60,745 bases of DNA from Christiangramia sp. (GTDB lineage: Bacteria > Bacteroidota > Bacteroidia > Flavobacteriales > Flavobacteriaceae): contig NZ_JAPYPC010000027.1 of assembly GCF_029937855.1 (NCBI RefSeq), positions 1 through 60,745 of the forward strand, written 5' to 3'. Below are positions 34,842 through 43,348 of this stretch, piece after piece. How positions within the stretch are numbered: the stretch's first letter is position 1; each line of letters starts with the position of its first letter. The notes beneath the pieces were generated by a model. It was given only the letters and a program-made list of their open reading frames with translations. It was not told the origin of the DNA and ran no database searches. The position numbers and the translations under genes are program-made.

Positions 34842-35522
34842 ATGAATAAAAGAAATGTAGCATTATTGATTTTACTGTTGTTGGCAATAGACCAAGCCAT
34901 AAAGATTTATGTGAAGACCCATTTTTATTATGGCGAGGAGTACTACGTGTTTGGCTTGGATTGGTTTCGCTTGCATTTTTTGGAAAATTCCGGAATGGCC
35001 TGGGGCTTTAAATTTGGGGAGGGATATGTGGCCAAATTTATTTTAATACTATTTCGCTTAGCAGCCATTATTTGGGGGACCTTTTATATCAAAAAGATGA
35101 TACGTGAAGGATATGCAAAAGTCTTTATAATCTGTGCCGCATTTATATACGCAGGTGCATTGGGCAATTTGATTGACGGTGCATTTTACGGACTGTTTTT
35201 TGAAAAAAGTGATCCCGCACTTCGCAACATTGCAGAAATATTCCCCTCAGGCGGTGGTTATGCGGGATTTTTAAATGGCAATGTGGTGGATATGTGGTAC
35301 TTCCCTATTATTGATACAAGGCTTCCGGAATGGTTGCCATTATGGGGAGGCAATGAATTTACTTTTTTCGACCCTGTATTCAATACCGCAGATGTTTGGA
35401 TTAGCACGGGAGTGATTTTACTCCTGATCTTTCAAAGCCAACAAAAAAAAGACCAGAAAATATCGGATAAGAAAAAGTTGAAATATACTGAAAGTAACAG
35501 GACAATTATAAAAATCGATTAG
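34842..35522 (+). CDS. lspA: Lipoprotein signal peptidase (signal peptidase II)
   Basis: 226 residues from the ATG at 34842 (ATG 34836 and GTG 34803 also in frame). LspA motifs: AIDQAIKIYV, FLENSGMAWGFKF (family N-x-G-x-A-W/F), GALGNLIDGAFYG, NGNVVDMWYFPI and FNTADVWISTGV, with the two catalytic Asp in VVDMW and NTADVW. Four membrane helices and a longer loop of the flavobacterial type. It cleaves prolipoprotein signals. A spare copy in a metal island makes sense because many exported proteins here (oxidase, Met-rich protein, CusB, DUF3347) are lipoproteins. Confidence 0.9.
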   Translation: MNKRNVALLILLLLAIDQAIKIYVKTHFYYGEEYYVFGLDWFRLHFLENSGMAWGFKFGEGYVAKFILILFRLAAIIWGTFYIKKMIREGYAKVFIICAAFIYAGALGNLIDGAFYGLFFEKSDPALRNIAEIFPSGGGYAGFLNGNVVDMWYFPIIDTRLPEWLPLWGGNEFTFFDPVFNTADVWISTGVILLLIFQSQQKKDQKISDKKKLKYTESNRTIIKID

Positions 35523-35524
35523 TT

Positions 35525-36523
35525 ATGAACGTTTGGCTCTGGGTAGTAGTATTGGGATTGGCAGCTTGGGCCGCACATTGGGGTGCTGATCAACTCCTAA
35601 CACCTTTGAAAATGCTGCGTAAGCAATGGGGGCTTACAGCTTCTGCAGGAGCAGCTTTCCTAGCTATTGTAACAGCGAGCCCGGAAGTGGCGATAAATAT
35701 TACAAGTGCTGCCCGGGGAGTATCTGATATCGGATTAGGAAATTTGCTTGGTTCCAATATAATTTCCATCCCACTCATGGTAACCATCGCCTATTTCGCT
35801 TCCAGAAAACAATTTAAAAACAATAAGGAACATCAAAAACATTTAGATACCAACCTGCTGGCCCTGAACAAACGTTCTGTCTCGGTATTGTCCATCCCCT
35901 ATCTGGCAATCATTGCTTTGGTAGCTATACTAACCCTTCCAAAAGCCTGGCGTGGGTTACAACCCATTGATGGGTGGATTATGCTGGCGGCCTATGCGGC
36001 TTTTTTAATGCGTGCCATTATAAAAGGCAGGAAAAAAGGGGAAAGTGTGGAGTGGGATAAGAAGAAAGTGTGGTTATCAGTAGCCGGAGCTATGGCAATA
36101 GCCGTGGGTGCTTTTTTTATTGTTAAGGCTACGGAAAATATTGTTTCGGTGTTGAACATTTCCGAAATTGTTGGAGGGCTGTTTATTACCGGAATAATGA
36201 CGACTGCCCCAGAAATATTTAAAACATGGAGTGTGGTAAAAGGAGGTGAAGTGACCGCGGGCACCACGAGCGTAATTGCCGATAATGCTGTTACCATGAC
36301 GATAGCATTTTTTCCTTTGGCATTGGTAACAACACCTATCGAAGATTTCCAGTTGTTTTGGGTCAACCTGGCTTTTGTAGGACTGATGCCGCTTTTATAT
36401 TCGGTATTTGTTCATCAAAGCAAGGAGCTTCACGGGTTCAGCAGATGGCAGATATTCGTTTTCGATGCAGCGTATATTGTATATCTCTTAACTATGGTGT
36501 TTTTTGTTCTAAAACTATTTTAA
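35525..36523 (+). CDS. Ca2+/cation antiporter of the NCX/YrbG family
   Basis: 332 residues, about ten helices, two inverted halves. The alpha-1 repeat is FLAIVTASPEVAINITSAARGVSDIGLGNLLGSNI and the alpha-2 repeat is GGLFITGIMTTAPEIFKTWSVVKGGEVTAGTTSVIADNAVTM. In both the ion-binding Glu sits in SPE or APE. This is the Na+/Ca2+ exchanger superfamily. The ion cannot be assigned. It starts 2 bases after lspA, with 3 bases to the next small gene. Confidence 0.88.
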   Translation: MNVWLWVVVLGLAAWAAHWGADQLLTPLKMLRKQWGLTASAGAAFLAIVTASPEVAINITSAARGVSDIGLGNLLGSNIISIPLMVTIAYFASRKQFKNNKEHQKHLDTNLLALNKRSVSVLSIPYLAIIALVAILTLPKAWRGLQPIDGWIMLAAYAAFLMRAIIKGRKKGESVEWDKKKVWLSVAGAMAIAVGAFFIVKATENIVSVLNISEIVGGLFITGIMTTAPEIFKTWSVVKGGEVTAGTTSVIADNAVTMTIAFFPLALVTTPIEDFQLFWVNLAFVGLMPLLYSVFVHQSKELHGFSRWQIFVFDAAYIVYLLTMVFFVLKLF

Positions 36524-36526
36524 AAA

Positions 36527-36712
36527 ATGAAGGAGGACTTATTTAAGGATTACCAGGAGAGGCTAAATGTGCTGGATGAAAATATTAGAGCAGTAGCATT
36601 AAATTATGCAAGAGATTTCTATTTGAACAAAAATTGTTCAAAAGAAGAGGCTATTGAGCGTGGTATCGTAAAGGCAGAGATGGAAAAAAGGAATTTAGAT
36701 AGAAATGGATAA
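36527..36712 (+). CDS. Small helical protein, family A
   Basis: 61 residues, soluble, predicted helical. The C-terminal part YARDFYLNKNCSKEEAIERGIVKAEME matches the 38057-38233 protein (LVIEKNYTKGNAIKEGIMKAE) in a shared pattern: a Lys-Asn pair, then Cys/Tyr-Ser/Thr-Lys, then AI-(E/K)-(R/E)-GI-x-KAE. Both lie immediately beside the APC permease 36731-38047, one before and one after. Function unknown; they may be small regulators of the transporters. Confidence 0.6.
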   Translation: MKEDLFKDYQERLNVLDENIRAVALNYARDFYLNKNCSKEEAIERGIVKAEMEKRNLDRNG

Positions 36713-36730
36713 TATATTACTAATAGTATT

Positions 36731-38047
36731 ATGGCAGAATTAAAAAAATCTCTGGGTACTCTTCGCCTTACTTTTTATGGTGTAGGTACCATTGTTGGTG
36801 CTGGAATATATACTGTAATTGGTGCAGCCGCTGGACAGGCGGGAACAGACCTTTGGTTGAGTTTTATTTTTGCCGCCATTGCGGCCAGTGTCTCGGCAAT
36901 GTCGTATGCAGAGCTGTCCTCTACCTATCCTAATGCCGGTGCAGAATTCATTTTTGTACGGAAAGCTTTTCCAAAAATCGACATTCCATCTTTTCTAACA
37001 GGTTGGACGATTGCATTTCACAGTTCGGCCACCATCGCCGCGGTGCTACTTGCTTTTTCAGGGTATTTCAATACGTTTTTTAACATCCCTTCCTTACTGG
37101 TTAGCTATGCTGTGCTACTGATTCTTGCATTGATAAGCATTACGGGCATCAAAAAATCATCTACCGCCAATATCATTATGGTCAGTATTCAGCTATTGGG
37201 ATTGTTTATTCTTATTGCGGTCGGACTTTTGGAAACAGGACCACCAAAATCAGAATTTTTTAAAGTGGAGTCCTTTTCCGGCACCCTGGCAGCGACTGCT
37301 ACCTTATTTTTTGTTTATACCGGCTTTGAGCATATGGCAGCATTGGGTTCCGAGGTAAAAAATCCGGGCAAGACTATTCCGAGGGCATTTTTATTGACAA
37401 TGGTGTTTACCACAATTATATACCTACTAATATCTTTTACGGTACTCAATATAAGTGACCCCGCAGAAATAGCAAAGGTAGATTCCCCATTGTCGCTGGC
37501 CGCTTCAAATTTAAATTCCTGGTTGCCCGTAGCCCTGGCAGTTGCGGCACTTTTTGCTACGGCTAATGCGGCTTTTAGTGGCATTATTTCCATTAGCAGG
37601 TTGCTTTTCGGTATGGCAAGCGTGGGCGAGCTTCCAAAATTTATGACCAAGACCAATGCGCAGAAAGTACCCTGGGTAACTACACTGGTGGTTATGGCTG
37701 CGGTAGCGGCATTTTTATTATTGGGAGATATTAAAATTGTCGCAGGAATGTCCTCTTTAGGGGCGTTACTCGTTTTTGTAGCTGTGAATATTGCACTCAT
37801 CGTTTTGCGTTATAAAGCACCTGACAAAGAAAGACCTTTTAAAGTTCCCCTTTCCATAGGGAAAGTACCTATCCTACCCATTTTGGCCATAATTATTAGC
37901 CTGTCTCTGGTAGTTCAGTTTAACTGGCAGGTGTATGTTGCTTTTGTGGGAGCAATTATAGTGGGCATCGTACTGGATTATTTTTTGGACAAAAAGTCAA
38001 AGAATGAGATAGATCCCGAAAAAGAAAAAGAACTGTTCAACCATTAA
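36731..38047 (+). CDS. APC-superfamily permease, second
   Basis: 438 residues, about twelve helices. The helix-1 signature FYGVGTIVGAGIYTVIGAAAG (about 13-33) and YAELSSTYPNAGAEFIFVRKAF are typical of cationic amino acid or amine transporters of the APC family. FVYTGFEHMAALGSEVKNPGKTIPRAFLLTM is the central conserved stretch. Substrate not determined. It is sandwiched between two related small proteins (36527 and 38057), 18 and 9 bases away. Confidence 0.85.
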   Translation: MAELKKSLGTLRLTFYGVGTIVGAGIYTVIGAAAGQAGTDLWLSFIFAAIAASVSAMSYAELSSTYPNAGAEFIFVRKAFPKIDIPSFLTGWTIAFHSSATIAAVLLAFSGYFNTFFNIPSLLVSYAVLLILALISITGIKKSSTANIIMVSIQLLGLFILIAVGLLETGPPKSEFFKVESFSGTLAATATLFFVYTGFEHMAALGSEVKNPGKTIPRAFLLTMVFTTIIYLLISFTVLNISDPAEIAKVDSPLSLAASNLNSWLPVALAVAALFATANAAFSGIISISRLLFGMASVGELPKFMTKTNAQKVPWVTTLVVMAAVAAFLLLGDIKIVAGMSSLGALLVFVAVNIALIVLRYKAPDKERPFKVPLSIGKVPILPILAIIISLSLVVQFNWQVYVAFVGAIIVGIVLDYFLDKKSKNEIDPEKEKELFNH

Positions 38048-38056
38048 AATGAAGCT

Positions 38057-38233
38057 ATGGAATGGACCTTTGAAGAATTTAAAACCAGTTTGGATGGCCT
38101 CCATCCTGCAGTGAAGGAAAAAGCCCTGGAAATTGCTAAAAGTCTGGTTATAGAAAAGAATTATACTAAGGGAAATGCCATAAAAGAAGGAATTATGAAA
38201 GCTGAAGAATGGTTTTACGATTTAGGCGGTTAA
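38057..38233 (+). CDS. Small helical protein, family A, second copy
   Basis: 58 residues beginning MEWTFEEFKTSLDGLHPAVKEK and ending EEWFYDLGG. It shares the AIKEGIMKAE block with the 36527 protein (about 35 percent identity by eye over 35 residues). Starts are supported by close spacing to both neighbours. Too short for an automatic gene call, but the frame and the homology to its partner support it. Confidence 0.6.
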   Translation: MEWTFEEFKTSLDGLHPAVKEKALEIAKSLVIEKNYTKGNAIKEGIMKAEEWFYDLGG

Positions 38234-38251
38234 TAATTAATAAAAATAGAT

Positions 38252-38608
38252 ATGTTACAAATTATTGAGATTTCAGGAGATAATATTATTGCAACCAGAG
38301 CATCGGGAGATTTAACCGAGATGGATATTGAGAAGGTACATCCCCTTATTCATGCTATTTTGGACAAAGGATTAAACGTACGCTGGTATTTTGAAATGGA
38401 GAATTTTACCGGCTGGGATTTTCCAGGCCTGTGGGAAGATCTAAAAATGGATACTGCCCATGCAAAAGATTATGAGAAAATCGCGATGGTGGGCAACAAA
38501 AAATGGCAGGACTGGATTACAAAATTCATGAAACCTTTTACCAATGCTGAAGTAAAATATTTTGACTTAGAGGAAAAGGAAATTGCCAAAAAGTGGATTA
38601 AACAATAA
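38252..38608 (+). CDS. SpoIIAA-like (STAS-fold) protein, third
   Basis: 118 residues with the family blocks VRWYFEMENFTGWDFPGLWEDLKMD, YEKIAMVGNKKWQDWITKFMKPFTNAEVKYFDLEEKEIAKKWI. It is related to 23693-24052 but not part of the recent duplication. It precedes a universal stress protein by 57 bases. Function unproven; the recurrence of the family through the island suggests a stress role tied to ion transport. Confidence 0.8.
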   Translation: MLQIIEISGDNIIATRASGDLTEMDIEKVHPLIHAILDKGLNVRWYFEMENFTGWDFPGLWEDLKMDTAHAKDYEKIAMVGNKKWQDWITKFMKPFTNAEVKYFDLEEKEIAKKWIKQ

Positions 38609-38665
38609 ACCTTTTATTTAAATAATTAATTGAAAAACTGAATGTATAATTAAAATTAAAAAACC

Positions 38666-39487
38666 ATGAAAATAATAGTACCGATTGATTTTAGTCAAAG
38701 TTCCAAAATTGGAGTTGAGTATGCCGCAAAGGTGGCCGAATCTTTAAATTCAGAAATTATCTTTGTTCATGCCTATTCTGAAGGTTATCAATATGCCGGA
38801 TATGGGGCTATAGTTTATCCGGTTCCCGACAATTTTAGTTCTTATCAGAAATTGTACAAAGAAAAAATGCTGGAATTTCTCGAAAATTTTCCACGTCTGG
38901 CGACAATAAAATATAAGAGTATGGTAGCCCCAGGAAGACCTTCAGATATAATTTATCAACTAGCAACAGAAGAAAAAGCCAGTTTGATAATTATGGGGAC
39001 AGAAGGTGCAGGTGAGGTAGAAGGTTACCTCGCAGGAACTACCAGTGAAAAAGTGAGCAAGGATGTACCCTGCCCTGTGCTGGTAGTACCGGAAGATTTA
39101 GAAACTTTTGATTTAAAAAGAGTTTGTCTGGCGCTGGATTCAGATAATCTGAAACCTGATAGGGAACTAAAGGTTCTGGCTAATCTATTAAAGGCATTTA
39201 ACGCACGCCTTTTTATATTTCATTTTTCCAAAATTAAAGATGAAGTTATTAATGAACAGGAGATTAAAAACTATTATGAGGAGTTTTTTAATCTGCAGAA
39301 TATTTCTGTTCATCTTTTTTCCGAAGGGAAAACCGAAGATAAAATAACCGGTTTTTTGAAAGATAATATCATAGATATTTTGGCGCTACTTTACAGGAAA
39401 CATGACTTTATAGAAAAACTAACTGAACTGGGGCTGAGAAGGAAAATGATTTTCAAATCAGAAATTCCTGTACTTATTTTAAAATAA
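38666..39487 (+). CDS. Universal stress protein, tandem UspA domains
   Basis: 273 residues in two UspA-like halves. The first starts MKIIVPIDFSQSSKIGVEYAAKVAESL and has the nucleotide-binding signature GTEGAGEVEGYLAGTTSEKVSKDVPCPVLVVPE (G-x2-G-x9-G-S/T, about 111-143). The second half (from about 150) is degenerate but ends in the family strand RRKMIFKSEIPVLIL. It probably binds ATP and acts in general stress. It lies after the third SpoIIAA-like gene. Confidence 0.85.
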   Translation: MKIIVPIDFSQSSKIGVEYAAKVAESLNSEIIFVHAYSEGYQYAGYGAIVYPVPDNFSSYQKLYKEKMLEFLENFPRLATIKYKSMVAPGRPSDIIYQLATEEKASLIIMGTEGAGEVEGYLAGTTSEKVSKDVPCPVLVVPEDLETFDLKRVCLALDSDNLKPDRELKVLANLLKAFNARLFIFHFSKIKDEVINEQEIKNYYEEFFNLQNISVHLFSEGKTEDKITGFLKDNIIDILALLYRKHDFIEKLTELGLRRKMIFKSEIPVLILK

Positions 39488-39746
39488 TGGTAGTGCCCGC
39501 TTTTAATGAATTATATCAGATTTTATAAGTCCTATGAAGTTATTTTCTGGAAATTAAACAAATTTCCAAAAGGGCATGTTTTTAGAAAAACTAGGCAGCT
39601 GTTGTTACATTATAACTCTGCCATTCGGCTTTAAGTCATAAGTGCTTTTTTCACACCGTATTTGCCAATGTTGGCGTAGCTTTATAGGCCGTCCTAAAAG
39701 CAATCCGTTTACAGAAAATGGATTGGAAATAGTATAACAAAATGTA

Positions 39747-39914
39747 ATGTCCCAAAATAGAAGAAATAGAAGAAAGAAAAAAGTTCAGAAACCATCTAAG
39801 AACAAAATCACAAAAAAAGATAAGGTGAAGGGGATTATCGCGCTTGTCCTTCTGATCATAGCTGCTTTTCTGCTTTACTTTTTTGTGTTAAAAGGGAATA
39901 TCCATAAACATTAA
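39747..39914 (+). CDS. Small basic single-helix membrane protein
   Basis: 55 residues: a strongly basic first half (MSQNRRNRRKKKVQKPSKNK), one hydrophobic helix (about 30-48, IIALVLLIIAAFLLYFFVL) and NIHKH at the end. No family recognised. The frame is open from the ATG at 39747 to a TAA 20 bases before the next gene. The Arg/Lys run could bind nucleic acid or lipid head groups. Bases 39488-39746 upstream hold no gene I can support. Confidence 0.5.
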   Translation: MSQNRRNRRKKKVQKPSKNKITKKDKVKGIIALVLLIIAAFLLYFFVLKGNIHKH

Positions 39915-39934
39915 TTTCTATAAAAAATAAAATT

Positions 39935-40426
39935 ATGATACATATTATTACAACAGGAGGAACCATTGAAGGCTTGGATTATGAAAACCCAGAAAATAAA
40001 ACAGAGCAAAGCGAAATAGCGATTAGAGAATTTCTTGACCTGGCCAATGTCTCGTTTCCCTATATTATCGAAAGGGCATTTTCTAAGGATAGCCGATCAA
40101 TTACCGATGAAGACAGGAATTTTTTGTTAAAAAAAATAAAAGCTTCCAATGCAGAAAAAATTTTAATAACCCATGGGACTTTTACTATGGAAGATACCGC
40201 GACTTATTTTGGAAAGGAAGAACTTAAAAAGACTATCGTCCTTGTCGGCTCCTTTATTTTAGGATCATCTGCAAACACCGATGCTTCATTCAATTTAGGC
40301 TATGCAATCTGCGCTTTACAATTTTTAAAACCTGATGTTTATGTGGTTATGAATGGCAGGATTTTTCATTGGAGCAATGTTACCAAAAATCTGGAATCAA
40401 ACAAGTTTGAGCCTAAAAATGAATAA
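39935..40426 (+). CDS. Single-domain asparaginase-like protein
   Basis: 163 residues, corresponding only to the N-terminal domain of type I/II L-asparaginase: IHIITTGGTIEGLDYEN (nucleophile Thr in TTGGTI), LLKKIKASNAEKILITHGTFTMEDTA (the TDT-like second Thr region). The C-terminal half is absent and the stop is clean, so it is a short stand-alone form rather than a broken gene. It may hydrolyse a small amide or have lost activity. Two bases separate it from the next gene. Confidence 0.75.
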   Translation: MIHIITTGGTIEGLDYENPENKTEQSEIAIREFLDLANVSFPYIIERAFSKDSRSITDEDRNFLLKKIKASNAEKILITHGTFTMEDTATYFGKEELKKTIVLVGSFILGSSANTDASFNLGYAICALQFLKPDVYVVMNGRIFHWSNVTKNLESNKFEPKNE

Positions 40427-40428
40427 AA

Positions 40429-40716
40429 ATGTTCGGCACCTCAATACATTGGACCACCTTTTTTTACCTGCTGATAGATACTTTTATTGTAGTTATTGCT
40501 ACCATTGCAAACATTAATCTTAAGCACCTTAGTTTCCACAGATATATAATTCTCGGCCTCCTGTACATCGCTTACAATGCCACCGGGGGATTTTTGCCTA
40601 TTGAAAATTTAACCGATCCACTTATTCTCCAGTACATTATTACTTATGGGGTTGCCATTGCATTATGCCTATATATGATTTATTACCTGTTCAAAGATTA
40701 TGATATTATTTTATAA
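40429..40716 (+). CDS. Small three-helix membrane protein
   Basis: 95 residues, not recognised. Helices at about 9-29, 36-53 and 67-90. It is the last + strand gene of the ion-homeostasis block. Its final bases overlap the truncated PhoX-like gene on the other strand (40698-40904), so its C-terminus (KDYDIIL) may be partly formed by the junction. Confidence 0.5.
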   Translation: MFGTSIHWTTFFYLLIDTFIVVIATIANINLKHLSFHRYIILGLLYIAYNATGGFLPIENLTDPLILQYIITYGVAIALCLYMIYYLFKDYDIIL

Positions 40717-40904
40717 GAAAATCCAGGGGGTAAGCTTAAATAATCATTTGGATCGGGTATAATACCTTCCACAGCCTCTTGTTTACAAAATAGTTCTTCT
40801 GTATTACAGCTAGATAAAATTGAAAAACCTAAAGATGCCAGCACGGCATTTTTAATAAAGTTTCTTCTATTTGTTGTGGAAATAGATGTTTCAATTTTAT
40901 TCAT
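40698..40904 (-). pseudogene. Truncated PhoX-like (DUF839) phosphatase gene
   Basis: 68 residues: a twin-arginine signal with lipobox (NRRNFIKNAVLASLGFSILSSC) followed by NTEELFCKQEAVEGIIPDP and LSLPPGFSYKIIS, which fits the start of PhoX/DUF839 alkaline phosphatases (LPxGFSY). Family members are over 400 residues, so most of the gene is missing. The reading frame stops where it meets the 3' end of the + strand block, which marks a recombination junction near 40.70 kb. Confidence 0.75.
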
Positions 40905-40908
40905 ACTT

Positions 40909-41496
40909 CTAAAATTTGTATTTAAAGCCGATCAAATGATTCCCTTCAAAATTATCATAAGTTAATTCCATGTGCTCCTGTTGATACTCTGTCGTGAAGA
41001 CTAAGTTGCTTCCCAAACCAATTGCTGTTCCGGCAAGAACATCCAGGATATCATGTTTCTTGGAATCTATACGACTTGCGGCTGTAAATCCCGCAAGAGC
41101 ATAGGCAGGTATACTATATTTAAAACCATATCTTCTATGTATATATCCTGCACTATGAAAAACGGTAGAGGTATGTCCTGATGGGAAAGAATTATCATTA
41201 CTCATATCTGGTCTTTGCTTATTTACCCCTAATTTTAAACCAAATGTGACTGCTTCTGTAAGTAATAGCCCCTTTGTAAATTGCCAGGCTCCTTCATTAT
41301 CCCCCTTAATCAAGCTGGTTCCTAAAGTCGCAACAGGTAAAGCAATCAATATTACGTCACCTATTTTTTGTACTGTGCCAACTTGTGGAATGGTCTCACT
41401 TGTATCCTGAGCATAAGAAAACTGAGCAAATAGAAGACAGCAAACGATGATTACTGTCCAAAATGAAGATTTGAAATTTTGCAAATAGATAAGCAT
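40909..41496 (-). CDS. PAP2-family phosphatase, exported
   Basis: 195 residues. A signal peptide (about 1-29, ending FSYAQ) precedes the three PAP2 motifs: KLGVNKQRP, PSGHTS and SRIDSKKHDILD. The C-terminus (NHLIGFKYKF) ends like a beta strand. Such enzymes dephosphorylate lipid phosphates, for example lipid A or undecaprenyl pyrophosphate. It is the last gene of the minus-strand envelope module and has its own four-box promoter at 41558-41614. A second PAP2 is at 52052-52780. Confidence 0.85.
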   Translation of the reverse strand: MLIYLQNFKSSFWTVIIVCCLLFAQFSYAQDTSETIPQVGTVQKIGDVILIALPVATLGTSLIKGDNEGAWQFTKGLLLTEAVTFGLKLGVNKQRPDMSNDNSFPSGHTSTVFHSAGYIHRRYGFKYSIPAYALAGFTAASRIDSKKHDILDVLAGTAIGLGSNLVFTTEYQQEHMELTYDNFEGNHLIGFKYKF

Positions 41497-41557
41497 TAAT
41501 TAGTAAAATTTAGATTTGAGTAAATGTTATCTATAGGCTTTTGATTTTCTCTGATAG

Positions 41558-41614
41558 CAAAGATGAACGAAAAGTCTTTTGAGAATCTAAAGAGATTCTA
41601 AAGGAAATCTAAAG
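41558..41614 (-). promoter_or_regulatory. Response-regulator promoter of the PAP2 gene (four 11-bp boxes)
   Basis: On the + strand TCTAAAG occurs exactly at 41586, 41597 and 41608, with TCTTTTG at 41575: four heptamers at 11-base period. Nine bases separate the box at 41575 from CAAAGATG (41558-41565), which on the minus strand is CATCTTTG, a -7 element. This is the cleanest of the nine sites in the region. Confidence 0.8.
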
Positions 41615-41616
41615 TC

Positions 41617-43272
41617 TTAATTATTGTAAAAAATCGTCCATTTAGGATACTCCTTTTTTTGATCAAACGCATTTCTCAAGAATTGGATATTTTCGTTTAA
41701 TTCCGATTTATTCCGAACTAAAAGAAAAGTATGTCGGGCTTTGGATAACTGTTTAAGATTAGCTATTACATCAGGAGTATTCACATCCCATAATTGTTTC
41801 CTCCAATCCTCATTATTCTGAAATTGAACTTCCCTATCTGTTGTTCTATGAGTGGATTGTAGTGTGATATATTCAGCATTAGAATAAAATGGAATAGAAG
41901 TAAGTAAATAGTCGTAAACCAAGATGGTTTTATCCTTCTCTTTTGAAATAGTATTGATGAAATTTGCCATATGTCGGGTAGAGTTAATTAATGGGCTATT
42001 TGTTTTTAAAATAGTGCTGGAAATTAAAAGTACAGCACCACTAAAAATAGCCCCAACTACTGCCGGTTTATATTTTTTATCATTTTCTATGAAATAGTGA
42101 ACAGCGAAAGAAAATATAGTTACTAAAAAGGAGGTGATAATTGCTGAAGTATGAATATTAATAAACTCAAATTCAGAAAACCAGCAAATAAGAAGACCAA
42201 TAAATAGTATGGTCAAAATTATCAAGTAAACCAGGCTTATGCATTTCTTACTTTCCTTGTCCAGGCTCTCTAATTGTTTGGCTATATAAATAACCATCAT
42301 CCAAAATACAGGAAGGATATATAATATAAGCTTGGTACGAAATACTGAGAAAAGTAGAATTAACAGGCTACTGGATATCAATAAAACCAGAGATTGATTT
42401 TTTGTCTTATAAAGAGATTTCAGTTTAAATTTAAAAGTAGGAATACTTCCAACTAGCCAGGGGAGAAGTAAACCAAATATTATGGGAATAAAATACCAGA
42501 AAGGTTTAGCTCTTTCACTAAAAGAACTACCAGTCATTCTTCCCGCAATTTGTTTTTCAATAAAATAGTCCCAGAGCTTTGGATTTTCAACCACTAAAAG
42601 TAAAAACCAACTTGCTCCTATAGTTAAGCATATTAAAACACCAAATACATGATGTGTATTGATCTTAAAACCAGATTTACATATGATTTTATAGGTGAAG
42701 ATATATACCAGAACAAATAAGAGTGCAACCGGACCTTTAGTCAAAAGTGACAACCCAAGTAGTATATAGAACAGATAGAGAAAAGGTAACTTTTTATTGC
42801 TGATGTAATACTGCCAGCTAAAAATAGCTGCCATGATAAAGGTGGTTAAATATGCATCTGTAGTAAGGTTTCGACTTGATATAAGAACAATAGGCATGGA
42901 GAAATAAATCAATCCGGAGAGAAAAGCAATTTTTCTACTTCTAAATAGTAAATGAGCTAAACCATAAATTAGAAGAAGCTGAATTACAATAGCAACTTGA
43001 AGAAAAAATCTAGCGCCAAATTCATTGATACCAAATATTTTATAGCCCAAAGAGGTAATATAATAGGTAATAGGTGGCTTATGAAAATGAAAAATCCCTA
43101 AAAGTTGTGGATTTAGATAGTCACCTGAAAGAAACATTTCACGACTGATTTCAGCATATCTGGCTTCACTACTTTCCGCAAGACCATAAGAACCTAAACC
43201 AATGATGAGACAAATAAATGCAAGACAAATAAATAATAGATAAAAGCGGTCAGTAGTATTTTTTAGGGTCAC
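41617..43272 (-). CDS. ArnT-like glycosyltransferase of family GT39
   Basis: 551 residues, about twelve membrane helices. The N-terminal loop has ESSEARYAEISREMFLSGDYL and FHFHKPPITYYITSLGYKIFG, the conserved acidic site and lipid-phosphate loop of GT39/PMT and ArnT enzymes. ArnT-type enzymes transfer a sugar from an undecaprenyl-phosphate carrier to lipid A or another envelope acceptor. With GT2 and LAB_N upstream it forms a complete carrier-charging and transfer set. Its promoter lies at 43292-43348. Confidence 0.85.
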   Translation of the reverse strand: MTLKNTTDRFYLLFICLAFICLIIGLGSYGLAESSEARYAEISREMFLSGDYLNPQLLGIFHFHKPPITYYITSLGYKIFGINEFGARFFLQVAIVIQLLLIYGLAHLLFRSRKIAFLSGLIYFSMPIVLISSRNLTTDAYLTTFIMAAIFSWQYYISNKKLPFLYLFYILLGLSLLTKGPVALLFVLVYIFTYKIICKSGFKINTHHVFGVLICLTIGASWFLLLVVENPKLWDYFIEKQIAGRMTGSSFSERAKPFWYFIPIIFGLLLPWLVGSIPTFKFKLKSLYKTKNQSLVLLISSSLLILLFSVFRTKLILYILPVFWMMVIYIAKQLESLDKESKKCISLVYLIILTILFIGLLICWFSEFEFINIHTSAIITSFLVTIFSFAVHYFIENDKKYKPAVVGAIFSGAVLLISSTILKTNSPLINSTRHMANFINTISKEKDKTILVYDYLLTSIPFYSNAEYITLQSTHRTTDREVQFQNNEDWRKQLWDVNTPDVIANLKQLSKARHTFLLVRNKSELNENIQFLRNAFDQKKEYPKWTIFYNN

Positions 43273-43291
43273 TCTTTGTAGTTTATTGCTA

Positions 43292-43348
43292 CAAAAGTGG
43301 AACTGAAATCTTTTGAAAATTTAAACGAAATCTAAAGCAAACCTAAAG
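43292..43348 (-). promoter_or_regulatory. Response-regulator promoter of the GT39 gene (four boxes)
   Basis: Plus-strand heptamers TCTTTTG (43309), TTTAAAC (43320), TCTAAAG (43331) and CCTAAAG (43342), all 11 bases apart, then 9 bases to CAAAAGTG (43292-43299; minus strand CACTTTTG). The distal box overlaps the stop codon of the LAB_N gene. Confidence 0.75.
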
